From positions 1-26,948 of the IMG/VR virus record IMGVR_UViG_3300021963_000553: DNA of 26,948 nt; one strand, 5' to 3'. The position numbers and the translations under genes are program-made. This DNA comes from a virus. This document shows, in pieces, positions 16,568 to 23,335 of the stretch. Every line of letters starts with the position of its first letter. The first letter of the stretch is position 1. The notes beneath the pieces were generated by a model. That model ran no database searches. It saw only the letters and a program-made list of their open reading frames with translations, and was not told the DNA's origin.

Positions 16568-16997
16568 CCCCGGCGTGAACGGCGGGTTCGCTGTCCAGAC
16601 CAAGGACGGCATCCTACTGTTCCCAATGCCCGAGTCACTCCCCGACATGGCGCAACTCCTCACCGGCTTCAAGCTGGCCGATTCCCACATGTGGATCGAG
16701 AAGGTGCCCAAGTTCGTGTCCAAACTGACCCCGGCCTCTGCGGTCGCCACGCTCCACGAGAACTACGGCATCATCCAAGGACTGGCCTACGCCACCGGCT
16801 ACGCGCTGCACCGCGTGGAACCCAAGGTCTGGCAGGAACCCCTCGGACTCGGCGGTCGCAAGGCATGCGCCACGGGTCCTGAGTGGAAGCGCAAGCTCAA
16901 GTCCAAGGCCCAGGAGCTGTACCCGCACCTCGATGTGACGCTCGGCAACGCGGACGCGCTGCTGATCCTCCACTACGCCCAGGGAGGTGGCCGATGA
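16542..16997 (+). CDS. RuvC-like Holliday junction resolvase
   Basis: This 151-residue protein has an RNase H-like fold. IVACDPGVNGGFAV carries the first catalytic acid (Asp9), MWIEK the second (Glu53), and GNADALLILHYA the third (Asp138, with Asp131 nearby). KVWQEPLGLGG near the middle is typical of phage RuvC-like proteins. It would cut branched DNA left by the RecE/RecT pathway or before packaging. The leader (AACAAACCAAAACCA) has no Shine-Dalgarno sequence. The stop overlaps the next gene (ATGA). Confidence 0.8.
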   Translation: MSKTIVACDPGVNGGFAVQTKDGILLFPMPESLPDMAQLLTGFKLADSHMWIEKVPKFVSKLTPASAVATLHENYGIIQGLAYATGYALHRVEPKVWQEPLGLGGRKACATGPEWKRKLKSKAQELYPHLDVTLGNADALLILHYAQGGGR

Positions 16998-17143
16998 GCG
17001 AGCTGGCCAAGAAGCTGAATCAGCAGGGTACCGGCGTGTACCAGCTTACCCGCAAGGAAGCGGGCGAGGCATACCGCGCTGCGAAGAAGGTCAAAGCGTA
17101 TCAGATCACGTACTGGAACCGGAAGAAGAAGGAGGCGAAATGA
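16994..17143 (+). CDS. Small basic protein, first of the miniature gene array
   Basis: This 49-residue protein is Lys-rich, with MSELAKKLNQQGTGVYQLTRKEAGEAYRAA and the basic end NRKKKEAK. It starts on an ATGA overlap with GGGAGG nine bases upstream, a strong ribosome site. It is unrecognised; its charge suggests nucleic-acid binding, but no fold is evident. Confidence 0.55.
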   Translation: MSELAKKLNQQGTGVYQLTRKEAGEAYRAAKKVKAYQITYWNRKKKEAK

Positions 17144-17337
17144 GTGACAACAAGTCAGAGACTGTACGTCTCACATTCAAAGGGCTGCTGTCCATCTACT
17201 TGCCCGAGAAGACGATGATGGAAGTCTACAACGCCATCGAGCTGTCCTGCCGTAGAAATAACTGGGGCATCGCAATCGACGAGAGCAACCGATTGGACTT
17301 CGTTCCGATGGTGAAGGTGGTGGAGGGCGAGCAATGA
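17140..17337 (+). CDS. Small hypothetical protein
   Basis: This 65-residue protein has a mixed alpha/beta pattern (TVRLTFKGLLSIYLPEKTMMEVYNAI, then WGIAIDES). The start is fixed by AGGAGG four bases upstream and by the ATGA overlap with the preceding gene. The stop overlaps the next gene. No family recognised. Confidence 0.55.
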   Translation: MSDNKSETVRLTFKGLLSIYLPEKTMMEVYNAIELSCRRNNWGIAIDESNRLDFVPMVKVVEGEQ

Positions 17338-17708
17338 ACGGCACACCGAGAACGGACCAGATGGAGCAACACGCTCCTGTGGGTCTACGCAGGAACTCTG
17401 CGTTTGAACAAGCATCTGATTTGTGCCGCCAACTCGAACGCGAACTAAACGCGGCCAATGCAGACGTTGAGCGACTCACCAAATCCAATCTGCAACTCCG
17501 CGAAGGCTGCGAGGGGCTGAAGCAACGCATCAAGCGGCTGGAGGACTGCATCGAAACCGCATGGGGAATCATTGCCAATGTAAGCGGCGGTGATTGGACC
17601 CGACAGAAACCTCATTGGCAGGAAGCTGTTGTTCGATGGAGGGACAACGACTTCCATCCGATCATGAAAGAACTGTCAGAGCGCAAAGCCAAGGAGGCCA
17701 AGCTGTGA
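17334..17708 (+). CDS. Coiled-coil protein of the TPRTD type
   Basis: This 124-residue protein opens with NGTPRTDQ, then LCRQLERELNAANADVERL and a long coiled coil to about residue 66. The C-terminus is polar and aromatic (GGDWTRQKPHWQEAVVRWRDND). The opening and coil match the product at 18446-18733, so the two are paralogues. TPRTD/LERELN proteins are common small phage accessory proteins of unknown function. GGAGG lies seven bases before ATG. It overlaps both neighbours by four bases. Confidence 0.6.
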   Translation: MNGTPRTDQMEQHAPVGLRRNSAFEQASDLCRQLERELNAANADVERLTKSNLQLREGCEGLKQRIKRLEDCIETAWGIIANVSGGDWTRQKPHWQEAVVRWRDNDFHPIMKELSERKAKEAKL

Positions 17709-17911
17709 GAAGATCAACCGAAACACTGATCGCAGCCATGCGGATTCTGTCTCAGGATATTCAATCCGACGATGGAGTGGCCAACGATTTCATTGCTGAA
17801 GCAGCCCAGCGACTGGAGGAGCAGCATATGCGAATCACCCAACTAGAGCAGGAGAACGACGCTCTGAGAGCCGATCTGCTGCTGTGGGAGAATGGAGGGC
17901 CGTTGCCGTGA
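17705..17911 (+). CDS. Small helical protein, DGxAN type, copy 1
   Basis: This 68-residue protein starts at GTG 17705 (AAGGAGG seven bases upstream; GTGA overlap). Residues 3-30 (STETLIAAMRILSQDIQSDD, then GVANDFIAEAAQRL) match the product at 20196-20441 closely, showing a paralogous pair. The second half is a coiled coil (ITQLEQENDALRADLL). Function unknown. Confidence 0.6.
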   Translation: MRRSTETLIAAMRILSQDIQSDDGVANDFIAEAAQRLEEQHMRITQLEQENDALRADLLLWENGGPLP

Positions 17912-18099
17912 GTAGCATTTCACTTTTAGAACAATGTATGTACGGACTTGTGGCCGGTTGTTTTATGTCCTTAGCAATCCTGTGGGGCGATCAGCTTGGC
18001 AAGAGCAGTATGCGCGAAGAAGCCGTAAGGAAAGGCCACGCTGAGTGGGTGGTCGATTGCGCGGGTAAAAATCAATTCAAATGGAAGGAGTGCAAATGA
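17908..18099 (+). CDS. Small membrane protein of the miniature gene array
   Basis: This 63-residue protein starts at GTG 17908 (overlap with the previous TGA; GGAGG nine bases upstream). Residues about 4-28 are hydrophobic (SLLEQCMYGLVAGCFMSLAI), followed by a charged tail with WVVDCAGKNQFKW. It is probably a single-pass membrane protein. No family recognised. Confidence 0.5.
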   Translation: MSSISLLEQCMYGLVAGCFMSLAILWGDQLGKSSMREEAVRKGHAEWVVDCAGKNQFKWKECK

Positions 18100-18449
18100 G
18101 CGAACCAATCTACTTTTCAACCAACAGCCACCCGATATCCAACCCAACGACGCAGATCATGCGGGTCGATCTGGATGGTGGGTTCACGGTCAATGAATCC
18201 ATACCCGCTACTGATGCAGCCAAAGAAGTGCTTCGGATTATGAAGGAGCAATGGTTTGCCGACGCACAGGCCACAAAGATCCGCGAACTCCAATCCGATG
18301 TGAACGAGCTGAAGGAGCTGGTCGAGTACCTGCAAGATCGGATCAGGAAGATGAAGATGGCTGGAGACGACTTGGACTCATGGCTAGGCCGAGAAACACC
18401 AGTCACGGTGCGAATCAACTGGAGACGGGTCAAGGAGGTGAAGCTGTGA
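18096..18449 (+). CDS. Coiled-coil hypothetical protein
   Basis: This 117-residue protein has an N-terminal beta-like part (MSEPIYFSTNSHPISN, MRVDLDGGFTVNES) and a coiled coil at about 65-95 (IRELQSDVNELKELVEYLQD). A basic end (RINWRRVKEVKL) closes it. GGAG lies five bases before ATG. Four-base overlaps link it to both neighbours. Function unknown. Confidence 0.55.
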   Translation: MSEPIYFSTNSHPISNPTTQIMRVDLDGGFTVNESIPATDAAKEVLRIMKEQWFADAQATKIRELQSDVNELKELVEYLQDRIRKMKMAGDDLDSWLGRETPVTVRINWRRVKEVKL

Positions 18450-18733
18450 ACCATCTTGTTAACGCCAACAAAAAGGTCGTCAGCAAAACACCGCGCACAG
18501 ACCGACAGACGTACATCAATGTAGCATTTCAACAGTACGTCAAAATCGGCTTCGCCCGTCAGCTAGAGCGGCAACTGGCTGGAGCGAACAAGCGGATCAT
18601 CGAGCTAGAGAAGGAGAACGAACGCATCCACAGATTGGAACGTGCTGGCGATATGCTGTGCGCTGCTGCCGCCTTCCTAGGCTGGCATGGTGAGATTGAG
18701 CAATGGAACAAGGTGAAGGGGCAGAAGCCATGA
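18446..18733 (+). CDS. Coiled-coil protein of the TPRTD type, second copy
   Basis: This 95-residue protein starts at GTG 18446, with GGAGG seven bases upstream. SKTPRTDRQTYINVAFQQYV is followed by ARQLERQLAGANKRIIELEK, the same order of motifs as the product at 17334-17708. A short hydrophobic patch (GDMLCAAAAFLGW) near residue 70 ends the coil. The function of this small phage family is not known. Confidence 0.6.
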   Translation: MNHLVNANKKVVSKTPRTDRQTYINVAFQQYVKIGFARQLERQLAGANKRIIELEKENERIHRLERAGDMLCAAAAFLGWHGEIEQWNKVKGQKP

Positions 18734-18945
18734 ACGTCCCCATCGGCCCTGCCGCATACGTCTTCAAGCACAAGAGAACCGGACAAGTCGTCGTCGTTCC
18801 TAGCGAACAATGGAATGAGTATTGGTTCCATAAGGACTGGGAACACACGGCCAGCCTCAACGCCTGCGGCGCAATCCAATACCTCATCAACGTCAAACCG
18901 AAGGAGCGGAACCGATATTTGAGATCACTCACCGAAAAGGTATGA
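18730..18945 (+). CDS. Small hypothetical protein
   Basis: This 71-residue protein (PIGPAAYVFKHKRTGQVVVV, then WNEYWFHKDWEHT) resembles a small beta domain with an aromatic-rich loop. It starts at an ATGA overlap with AAGGGG eight bases upstream. The end also overlaps the next start. No family recognised. Confidence 0.5.
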   Translation: MNVPIGPAAYVFKHKRTGQVVVVPSEQWNEYWFHKDWEHTASLNACGAIQYLINVKPKERNRYLRSLTEKV

Positions 18946-19151
18946 CCCTCCTGCTCCACGAACTCCCGCACCATCACCACCTCCGAAACTCCGCACTCAA
19001 CACAATCGACGTTCGCATCCGGTGCCGACACACCAAGTCGAGCCGCGACCCGAGAACGTGGAAGATCAAGAACAACAGCTACAACGAACTCAATGATTCC
19101 TGGCAGACGAACTTCGACTTCATCGTCACCGTCGCCAGCGACCAACAATAA
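18942..19151 (+). CDS. Small hypothetical protein
   Basis: This 69-residue protein starts on the ATGA overlap and lacks a good ribosome site, so it is probably translated by coupling. The first part is His-rich (HELPHHHHL). The second half (RDPRTWKIKNNSYNELNDSW, then NFDFIVTV) has the look of a real folded domain. Unrecognised. Confidence 0.5.
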   Translation: MTLLLHELPHHHHLRNSALNTIDVRIRCRHTKSSRDPRTWKIKNNSYNELNDSWQTNFDFIVTVASDQQ

Positions 19152-19152
19152 A

Positions 19153-19413
19153 ATGAACCAGCTAGCAAGATTTGGGTTGACCAAGGAGTCGATGCAGCGC
19201 ATGCTCGGCACCGTCACCGTCACCACCACGGCAAAGAAACGGGAGATTCCTCCCGGTCCTAACCGTAAGTGGTACAGCGTTCCAGACGACATCAAGACAG
19301 CTATCCTCGAAGCCCACCCAACCTCCACCTACCGTGAGTTGGCCAAGAAGTATGGCGTGTCCCTAACCAGCGTATGGAAAATCAAGAACCAAAACCAAAA
19401 CAACAAGAAGTAG
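19153..19413 (+). CDS. HTH DNA-binding protein, putative
   Basis: This 86-residue protein has a C-terminal helix-turn-helix: DDIKTAILEAHPTSTYRELAKKYGVSLTSVWKIKN (about residues 46-80), of the resolvase/transposase-tail kind. The N-terminal half is basic and Thr-rich. The start is ATG 19153, directly after the previous stop. The leader CAACAATAAA has no Shine-Dalgarno sequence. Its 3' end overlaps the hidden zinc-finger gene at 19374 by 40 bases. A regulator role is likely but the target is unknown. Confidence 0.6.
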   Translation: MNQLARFGLTKESMQRMLGTVTVTTTAKKREIPPGPNRKWYSVPDDIKTAILEAHPTSTYRELAKKYGVSLTSVWKIKNQNQNNKK

Positions 19414-19553
19414 AGGAACTACAACGATGGAAGCAGTTATGTCACGAATTGGCCGCATGCTTGGGCTGCGGCTGCACAACTCAGACCGGCCTGTGCATGC
19501 AGTGCCACAAAGCCAACAAACGATACAGAGCAGTCCAAATACCCCTTCGATGA
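19374..19553 (+). CDS. Hidden zinc-finger protein between two HTH genes
   Basis: This 59-residue protein begins at ATG 19374 inside the end of the preceding HTH gene and ends at TGA 19551-19553, overlapping the next start as ATGA. A charged helix (MENQEPKPKQQEVEELQRWK) precedes a cysteine cluster: Cys23, Cys29, Cys32, Cys34, then Cys41, Cys44 and His45 (CLGCGCTTQTGLCMQCHK). This CxxCxC...CxxCH spacing strongly suggests one structural zinc. It also shows that this frame, rather than the competing one across 19427-19549, is coding. Function unknown; probably nucleic-acid or protein binding. Confidence 0.7.
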   Translation: MENQEPKPKQQEVEELQRWKQLCHELAACLGCGCTTQTGLCMQCHKANKRYRAVQIPLR

Positions 19554-19942
19554 AACTCCGCGAGTCCATAAACCAAGTCACCGAACTCAGATCAAAGGGC
19601 CACACATACAAGGCCATTGGCCAACAACTCGGGTTCACCAAGCAGCGAGTCCACCAGATCCTACGATCTGCCAAGACGCTCAAGGAGAATGAGGCGCTCT
19701 GGACCAACGGACTCAGTGCCCGCAACGTGGCAATTCTCTCGAAGCTTCACATCACCTCACGCGAGGTAGCCATCCACGCGATCAAGACCGGTGACATCAG
19801 GCCATTCAAGTGGGCCAACTACGGTGCCACTTCCTACACCGAACTCTGCGAGTGGCTAGGCATTCAGCCGGTCGCCAACACCGCAAACAGCCGAAGCTCA
19901 CGCGCATCCAAGGTCTGCCCGCACTGCAACAAACCCCTATGA
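19550..19942 (+). CDS. HTH regulator with C-terminal CPHC motif
   Basis: This 130-residue protein has an N-terminal sigma-70 region 4-like or HTH_7-like fold (SINQVTELRSKGHTYKAIGQ, then LGFTKQRVHQIL, residues about 5-40). A second helical region follows (NVAILSKLHITSREVAIHAI), and it ends CPHCNKPL. The start is set at ATG 19550, overlapping the zinc-finger stop; the frame stays open farther up to 19427, but that part is the shadow of the zinc-finger gene. Probably a DNA-binding regulator of the phage. The lone CxxC may pair with another protein or bind metal as a dimer. Confidence 0.6.
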   Translation: MKLRESINQVTELRSKGHTYKAIGQQLGFTKQRVHQILRSAKTLKENEALWTNGLSARNVAILSKLHITSREVAIHAIKTGDIRPFKWANYGATSYTELCEWLGIQPVANTANSRSSRASKVCPHCNKPL

Positions 19943-20199
19943 GCCGACATTCATTCCCGCTCGTCGAATCCATCAAGGTGGTCACCCTCTCAGGCGGGAT
20001 CACCGTCCGAGTGTGGCGTGATCGAACCAAAGAGAACCTGAAGACCAACTACGGCGACGGTGATATCCACCTCACCTGCGTGGCCCAAGCTCATGATCAC
20101 TTCGAGATGATCAAGACCCTGGCCCGCTTGGAGAATGTTCGAGCCGTTGAGTTGGTCGATCAGAAAGGCAACGGAATCAAAGTCCACAAACAACCATGA
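19939..20199 (+). CDS. Small hypothetical alpha/beta protein
   Basis: This 86-residue protein has beta strands (IKVVTLSGGITVRVWRD; DIHLTCVAQ), then a helix (HDHFEMIKTLARLENV) and a last strand (RAVELVDQKGNGIKV), a ferredoxin-like order. It starts on an ATGA overlap, without a Shine-Dalgarno sequence. No family recognised. Confidence 0.5.
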   Translation: MSRHSFPLVESIKVVTLSGGITVRVWRDRTKENLKTNYGDGDIHLTCVAQAHDHFEMIKTLARLENVRAVELVDQKGNGIKVHKQP

Positions 20200-20441
20200 G
20201 CCACTCCTCGACACGCGACCTTGCAAGCGCCCTCAAGATCCTGGCCCAACAGATCCACAGTGAAGACGGCGCAGCCAACGTCGTCTGCGCTGAAGCCGCC
20301 GACCGGATCCTTCTGCTCGTCACCCTCACCAACGAACTGACAGCACACATCCTGGCCAGCCCAATCCACCACCCCAAATGCACAGCCAAGACCAAGGGAA
20401 GCTACTGTAATTGCATCCTATCCCGGGTGACACCATCATGA
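20196..20441 (+). CDS. Small helical protein, DGxAN type, copy 2
   Basis: This 81-residue protein is a paralogue of the product at 17705-17911. STRDLASALKILAQQIHSED followed by GAANVVCAEAADRI aligns without gaps to that N-terminus. The C-terminus differs: it has HHPKCTAKTKGSYCNC, a possible small metal site, instead of a coiled coil. It starts and ends in ATGA overlaps. Function unknown. Confidence 0.55.
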   Translation: MSHSSTRDLASALKILAQQIHSEDGAANVVCAEAADRILLLVTLTNELTAHILASPIHHPKCTAKTKGSYCNCILSRVTPS

Positions 20442-20704
20442 AAACCCCACGACACGAGCAGCCATGGTACTCATGCCGGCTCGAAAACAACAAGAAGCCT
20501 GAACCACTCACCGAAGAAGAGAAGACCATCATGAGCGGTGTGAACCGCAAACTCATCGAAGACGCCCCACGCCTCATCGCCTACGGAGTTCAGAAAGGAT
20601 GGATCTCCTACCCCAAGAAACCACGCACCCAACACACATGGATAACCAAGGACAGCCCACCGCTCGAACAGGACGATTCGTCAACATTCACAACGGATCC
20701 GTAA
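20438..20704 (+). CDS. Small hypothetical protein
   Basis: This 88-residue polar protein (PRHEQPWYSCRLENNKKPEP, then LTEEEKTIMSGVNRKLIEDA) ends in a Thr/Asp-rich tail. It starts on an ATGA overlap with no Shine-Dalgarno sequence. The last 22 codons overlap the next small gene in another frame. No family recognised. Confidence 0.45.
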   Translation: MKTPRHEQPWYSCRLENNKKPEPLTEEEKTIMSGVNRKLIEDAPRLIAYGVQKGWISYPKKPRTQHTWITKDSPPLEQDDSSTFTTDP

Positions 20705-20838
20705 TCGTCGAAGTCATAGGCCAAGGACAGTACCGTCTAGGAGAGACCCGCCGCACTGTAACCATCTACAGTCGAGACGGGTCTCTTTTCGTCCGCAATT
20801 CCCAAGAGTTCCATCGAGTCTTCAAAGAACTCAAGTAG
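20638..20838 (+). CDS. Small SH3-like beta protein
   Basis: This 66-residue protein starts at ATG 20638 with an A/C-rich leader (CCAACACAC). It is mainly beta: GRFVNIHNGSVIVEVIGQG, then TVTIYSRDGSLFVRN. Such small barrels are common in phage early regions. It overlaps the previous gene by 67 bases, so one of the two may use a different boundary. Confidence 0.45.
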   Translation: MDNQGQPTARTGRFVNIHNGSVIVEVIGQGQYRLGETRRTVTIYSRDGSLFVRNSQEFHRVFKELK

Positions 20839-20861
20839 TCCGAACCCAGCAACGCAACGAC

Positions 20862-22718
20862 ATGACAACGCTCCTCGAACGAGCGGCGCTTTGGCTCGCC
20901 AAGGTACCGCCAGCCATCTCCGGATCCGGAGGGCACTCGCAAACCTACACCGCCGCCGTTGGCCTAGTCCACGGCTTCGGCCTTTCAGACACCGACGCAT
21001 TCGCGCTCCTGTCCGATTGGAACCGCTCATGCCAACCTCCATGGCAGGACCGCGAACTCCTCCACAAGATCCGACAGGCCAATGAGAAGTCCCACTCCAA
21101 GCCCCGCGGCCACCTCGCCAATTCCTCAAGCACCGTGTCCATTGAGCCATTGGACCTGACACGGGTCCGATTCAGCAGGCCAAAGCCCGTGGAGGCTACG
21201 CAGAAGGCCGAGGTGTCTACGGAGCCCTCCGCGCCATCAAACCCGCCCGCAGCCCCCATCCCGGCCTCGCACGATGCCTCGGAGTTCAAGCGGTTCCTCA
21301 CATCCGCCTTCGCGCCCACCGAGGTGGTCTGCATCTGCGAGCAGGTCGAGGACGGTACCCCCATGACCAGCGGATCCTTCCTGCCCGTCGAGGATTGGAT
21401 CGCCCGCTTCGATGACCCCGAGTCCATCCTCTTCCGACCCGATCGGAATCAGGGCGTCTTCGTCCGCATCAACCCGTTCAAGCCCAACCTCTACAGCGGC
21501 TCCGACAACGATGTCATGGCCTACCGCCATGTCCTGGTGGAGTTCGATCAGAAGCCCAAGGCCGAGCAGGAACAGCTCCTCCGCTCATCGGGCCTGCCCA
21601 TCAGCGTCCTCATCGACTCCGGTGGCAAATCCATCCACGCATGGGTCCGGGTCGATGCACCCAATCGCAAGGAATGGGACGCCCGCAGGGATGCCATCTA
21701 CGCGGCCATCCCCGATGTCGATCCCAAGAACAAGAACCCATCGCGCTTCTCCCGGCTCCCGGGCGCATGGCGGGGCGAAGAGAAGCAGAAGCTGTTGGCC
21801 AGCAACCTGGGCGCTCGCTCGTGGGAAGAATGGCTCACCGATCGGGAGACCGATGATGACAAGGCCACCGTCGTCACGGTCAAAGACCTCATCAACTTCG
21901 ATCCCGACAAAGATCCGGACAACCTCATCGGCAAACGGTGGCTTACCCGCGGATCCTCCATGATCATCTCCGGTGGCACCGGCATCGGAAAGTCATCCCT
22001 CATGATGCAGATCGTCATCCAGTGGGCCATGGGCAGAGACTTCTTCGGTGTTGCACCAGTGCGACCACTCCGCATCGGTATCGTGCAAGCAGAGAACGAC
22101 AAGGGCGACCTCGCAGAAGCCTTCAGGGGCGTCATCAAGGGGCTCAATATGCCCACTTCCGATATCTACACCCTCCAGGAGAACCTCCACTTCAGGACCG
22201 AGGCCGTCCGCACCGGTGACGCGTTCCTCGCCTACGCCCGCCGGTTCATCACCAGATCGAAGCTCGATGTCATCATCGGTGACCCGCTCTTCTCCTACTT
22301 CGGTGGCGATCTGTCGGACCAAGGCGAGGTCAGCGTGTTCCTACGGAACAAGCTCCAGCCCATCCTCCACCAGACCAAGGTCGCTTGGATCTGGATGCAC
22401 CACATCTCCAAAACCCAGCGCAAGGACGGCGAACCCATGACCACCATGGAGCTCGCCCACTCCGGGTTCGGATCCAGCGAACTCGCCAACTGGGCGCGAG
22501 AGATCGCCGTGTTGGTAGAAGTAGGCCAGTCGAAGCCCCGTCGGTTCCAACTGGCCTTCTGTAAGCGGGGATCAAGGCTGCCGTCTAATACCCTCAACCT
22601 TCAGCATTCTCCCAGTGAGATCGTATGGGAGCAGTGGAACCCGATGGTGATGACAGGGGCTCAACTGAAGGAACCGAGTGGTAGGAAGGGAGCTTATCCC
22701 AAAAGGCGGGGTCCTTAG
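20862..22718 (+). CDS. Fused AEP-type primase and RecA-like replicative helicase
   Basis: This 618-residue protein has three parts. Residues 1-85 are a small helical domain of the primase C-terminal type (WNRSCQPPWQDRELLHKIRQA). Residues about 165-310 look like an archaeo-eukaryotic primase core: VLVEFDQ (Glu227, Asp229), GGKSIHAWV (His259) and NPSRFSRLPG (Arg295, Arg298). Residues about 350-590 are a RecA-like ATPase of the RepA/AAA_25 kind, with Walker A GGTGIGKS (371-378), Walker B LDVIIGD (468-474) and WMHHISK. It likely primes and unwinds at the origin. The leader is CAACGCAACGAC without a Shine-Dalgarno sequence. Its last 125 bases overlap the opposing gene tail to tail. Confidence 0.8.
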   Translation: MTTLLERAALWLAKVPPAISGSGGHSQTYTAAVGLVHGFGLSDTDAFALLSDWNRSCQPPWQDRELLHKIRQANEKSHSKPRGHLANSSSTVSIEPLDLTRVRFSRPKPVEATQKAEVSTEPSAPSNPPAAPIPASHDASEFKRFLTSAFAPTEVVCICEQVEDGTPMTSGSFLPVEDWIARFDDPESILFRPDRNQGVFVRINPFKPNLYSGSDNDVMAYRHVLVEFDQKPKAEQEQLLRSSGLPISVLIDSGGKSIHAWVRVDAPNRKEWDARRDAIYAAIPDVDPKNKNPSRFSRLPGAWRGEEKQKLLASNLGARSWEEWLTDRETDDDKATVVTVKDLINFDPDKDPDNLIGKRWLTRGSSMIISGGTGIGKSSLMMQIVIQWAMGRDFFGVAPVRPLRIGIVQAENDKGDLAEAFRGVIKGLNMPTSDIYTLQENLHFRTEAVRTGDAFLAYARRFITRSKLDVIIGDPLFSYFGGDLSDQGEVSVFLRNKLQPILHQTKVAWIWMHHISKTQRKDGEPMTTMELAHSGFGSSELANWAREIAVLVEVGQSKPRRFQLAFCKRGSRLPSNTLNLQHSPSEIVWEQWNPMVMTGAQLKEPSGRKGAYPKRRGP

Positions 22719-23232
22719 TCGCTTCCTGCAATTTGCGGAAGTTCTCTTCCTTTGCCCTCTCCACCAGCTCCTCAGGATCCACATCCGGGGAGCTTTTCTC
22801 TTCCTGAGCCTCAGCGTCTGAGTCGGCCACATCTCTGGAACCCTTCCGCCGACGCAACGTCCCGATCATCTGCCGCAGCTTACGGTCCTCAGACCTCAGC
22901 GAGGATATATCACGCTTCATCTCAGTGATCATTGCCAATAGCATTGATACCTTATCAACTTCCTCGGCAGGAACCCAATCACAACCACGCCACTGGCGAT
23001 GGATTCGATCATATATCAATACGCCGCTCTTTATGTTACGCATCGAATTGAACGAGCGGATCGCCTTACCGAGATCGCATCGGAGGTTGTCCATTATGTA
23101 GGCCAGAACCTCGGATCGGCTCGGGTCGATGTCGTGCCTCATCGGCGGCATCAGGCGGAACATGGCGCGGAGGGTGGAACCATTCTCTAGATAACTCATG
23201 GTAGAACCAACGTAGCTTCCATCAGGACGCAT
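22594..23232 (-). CDS. Putative DNA-binding coiled-coil protein, opposite strand
   Basis: This 212-residue protein runs against the replication genes. Residues about 10-85 (GSTLRAMFRLMPPMRHDIDP, RSEVLAYIMDNLRCDLGKAI, VLIYDRIHRQWRGCDWV) look like a compact helical domain with a strand-turn, winged-helix-like. A coiled coil follows (about 87-118, basic at its end), then an acidic linker and a helical tail. The start has no Shine-Dalgarno sequence; an ATG ten codons inside is an alternative. A good promoter with two palindromic sites lies upstream, so autoregulation is plausible. No named family recognised. Confidence 0.55.
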   Translation of the reverse strand: MRPDGSYVGSTMSYLENGSTLRAMFRLMPPMRHDIDPSRSEVLAYIMDNLRCDLGKAIRSFNSMRNIKSGVLIYDRIHRQWRGCDWVPAEEVDKVSMLLAMITEMKRDISSLRSEDRKLRQMIGTLRRRKGSRDVADSDAEAQEEKSSPDVDPEELVERAKEENFRKLQEATKDPAFWDKLPSYHSVPSVEPLSSPSGSTAPIRSHWENAEG

Positions 23233-23293
23233 GTCAAGGAAGCAGAAATAAACCCTAATCGTGGCACCAGAATCTTATCCACCCCCCCCGCTA

Positions 23294-23335
23294 TCTCCCC
23301 TAAAAGGGAGTCTTAATACTCCCTTAAAAGGGAGT
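23294..23335. repeat. Two 18-bp palindromic operator-like sites
   Basis: Site A (23318-23335) is ACTCCCTTAAAAGGGAGT, with perfect 8-bp arms around AA. Site B (23294-23311) matches it at 16 of 18 positions. Their centres are 24 bp apart. Site A fills the spacer of the minus-strand promoter and site B covers its start point, the classical arrangement for a dimeric repressor. Confidence 0.7.

Noticed and set aside
19427-19549. 41-codon N-terminal extension of the HTH protein
   Set aside because: The same bases encode the CxxCxC...CxxCH zinc finger in another frame, whose stop overlaps the HTH ATG at 19550.
23294-23335. CRISPR-like or iteron array
   Set aside because: There are only two full copies and they are palindromic with a fixed 24-bp spacing on a promoter, so an operator pair explains them better.
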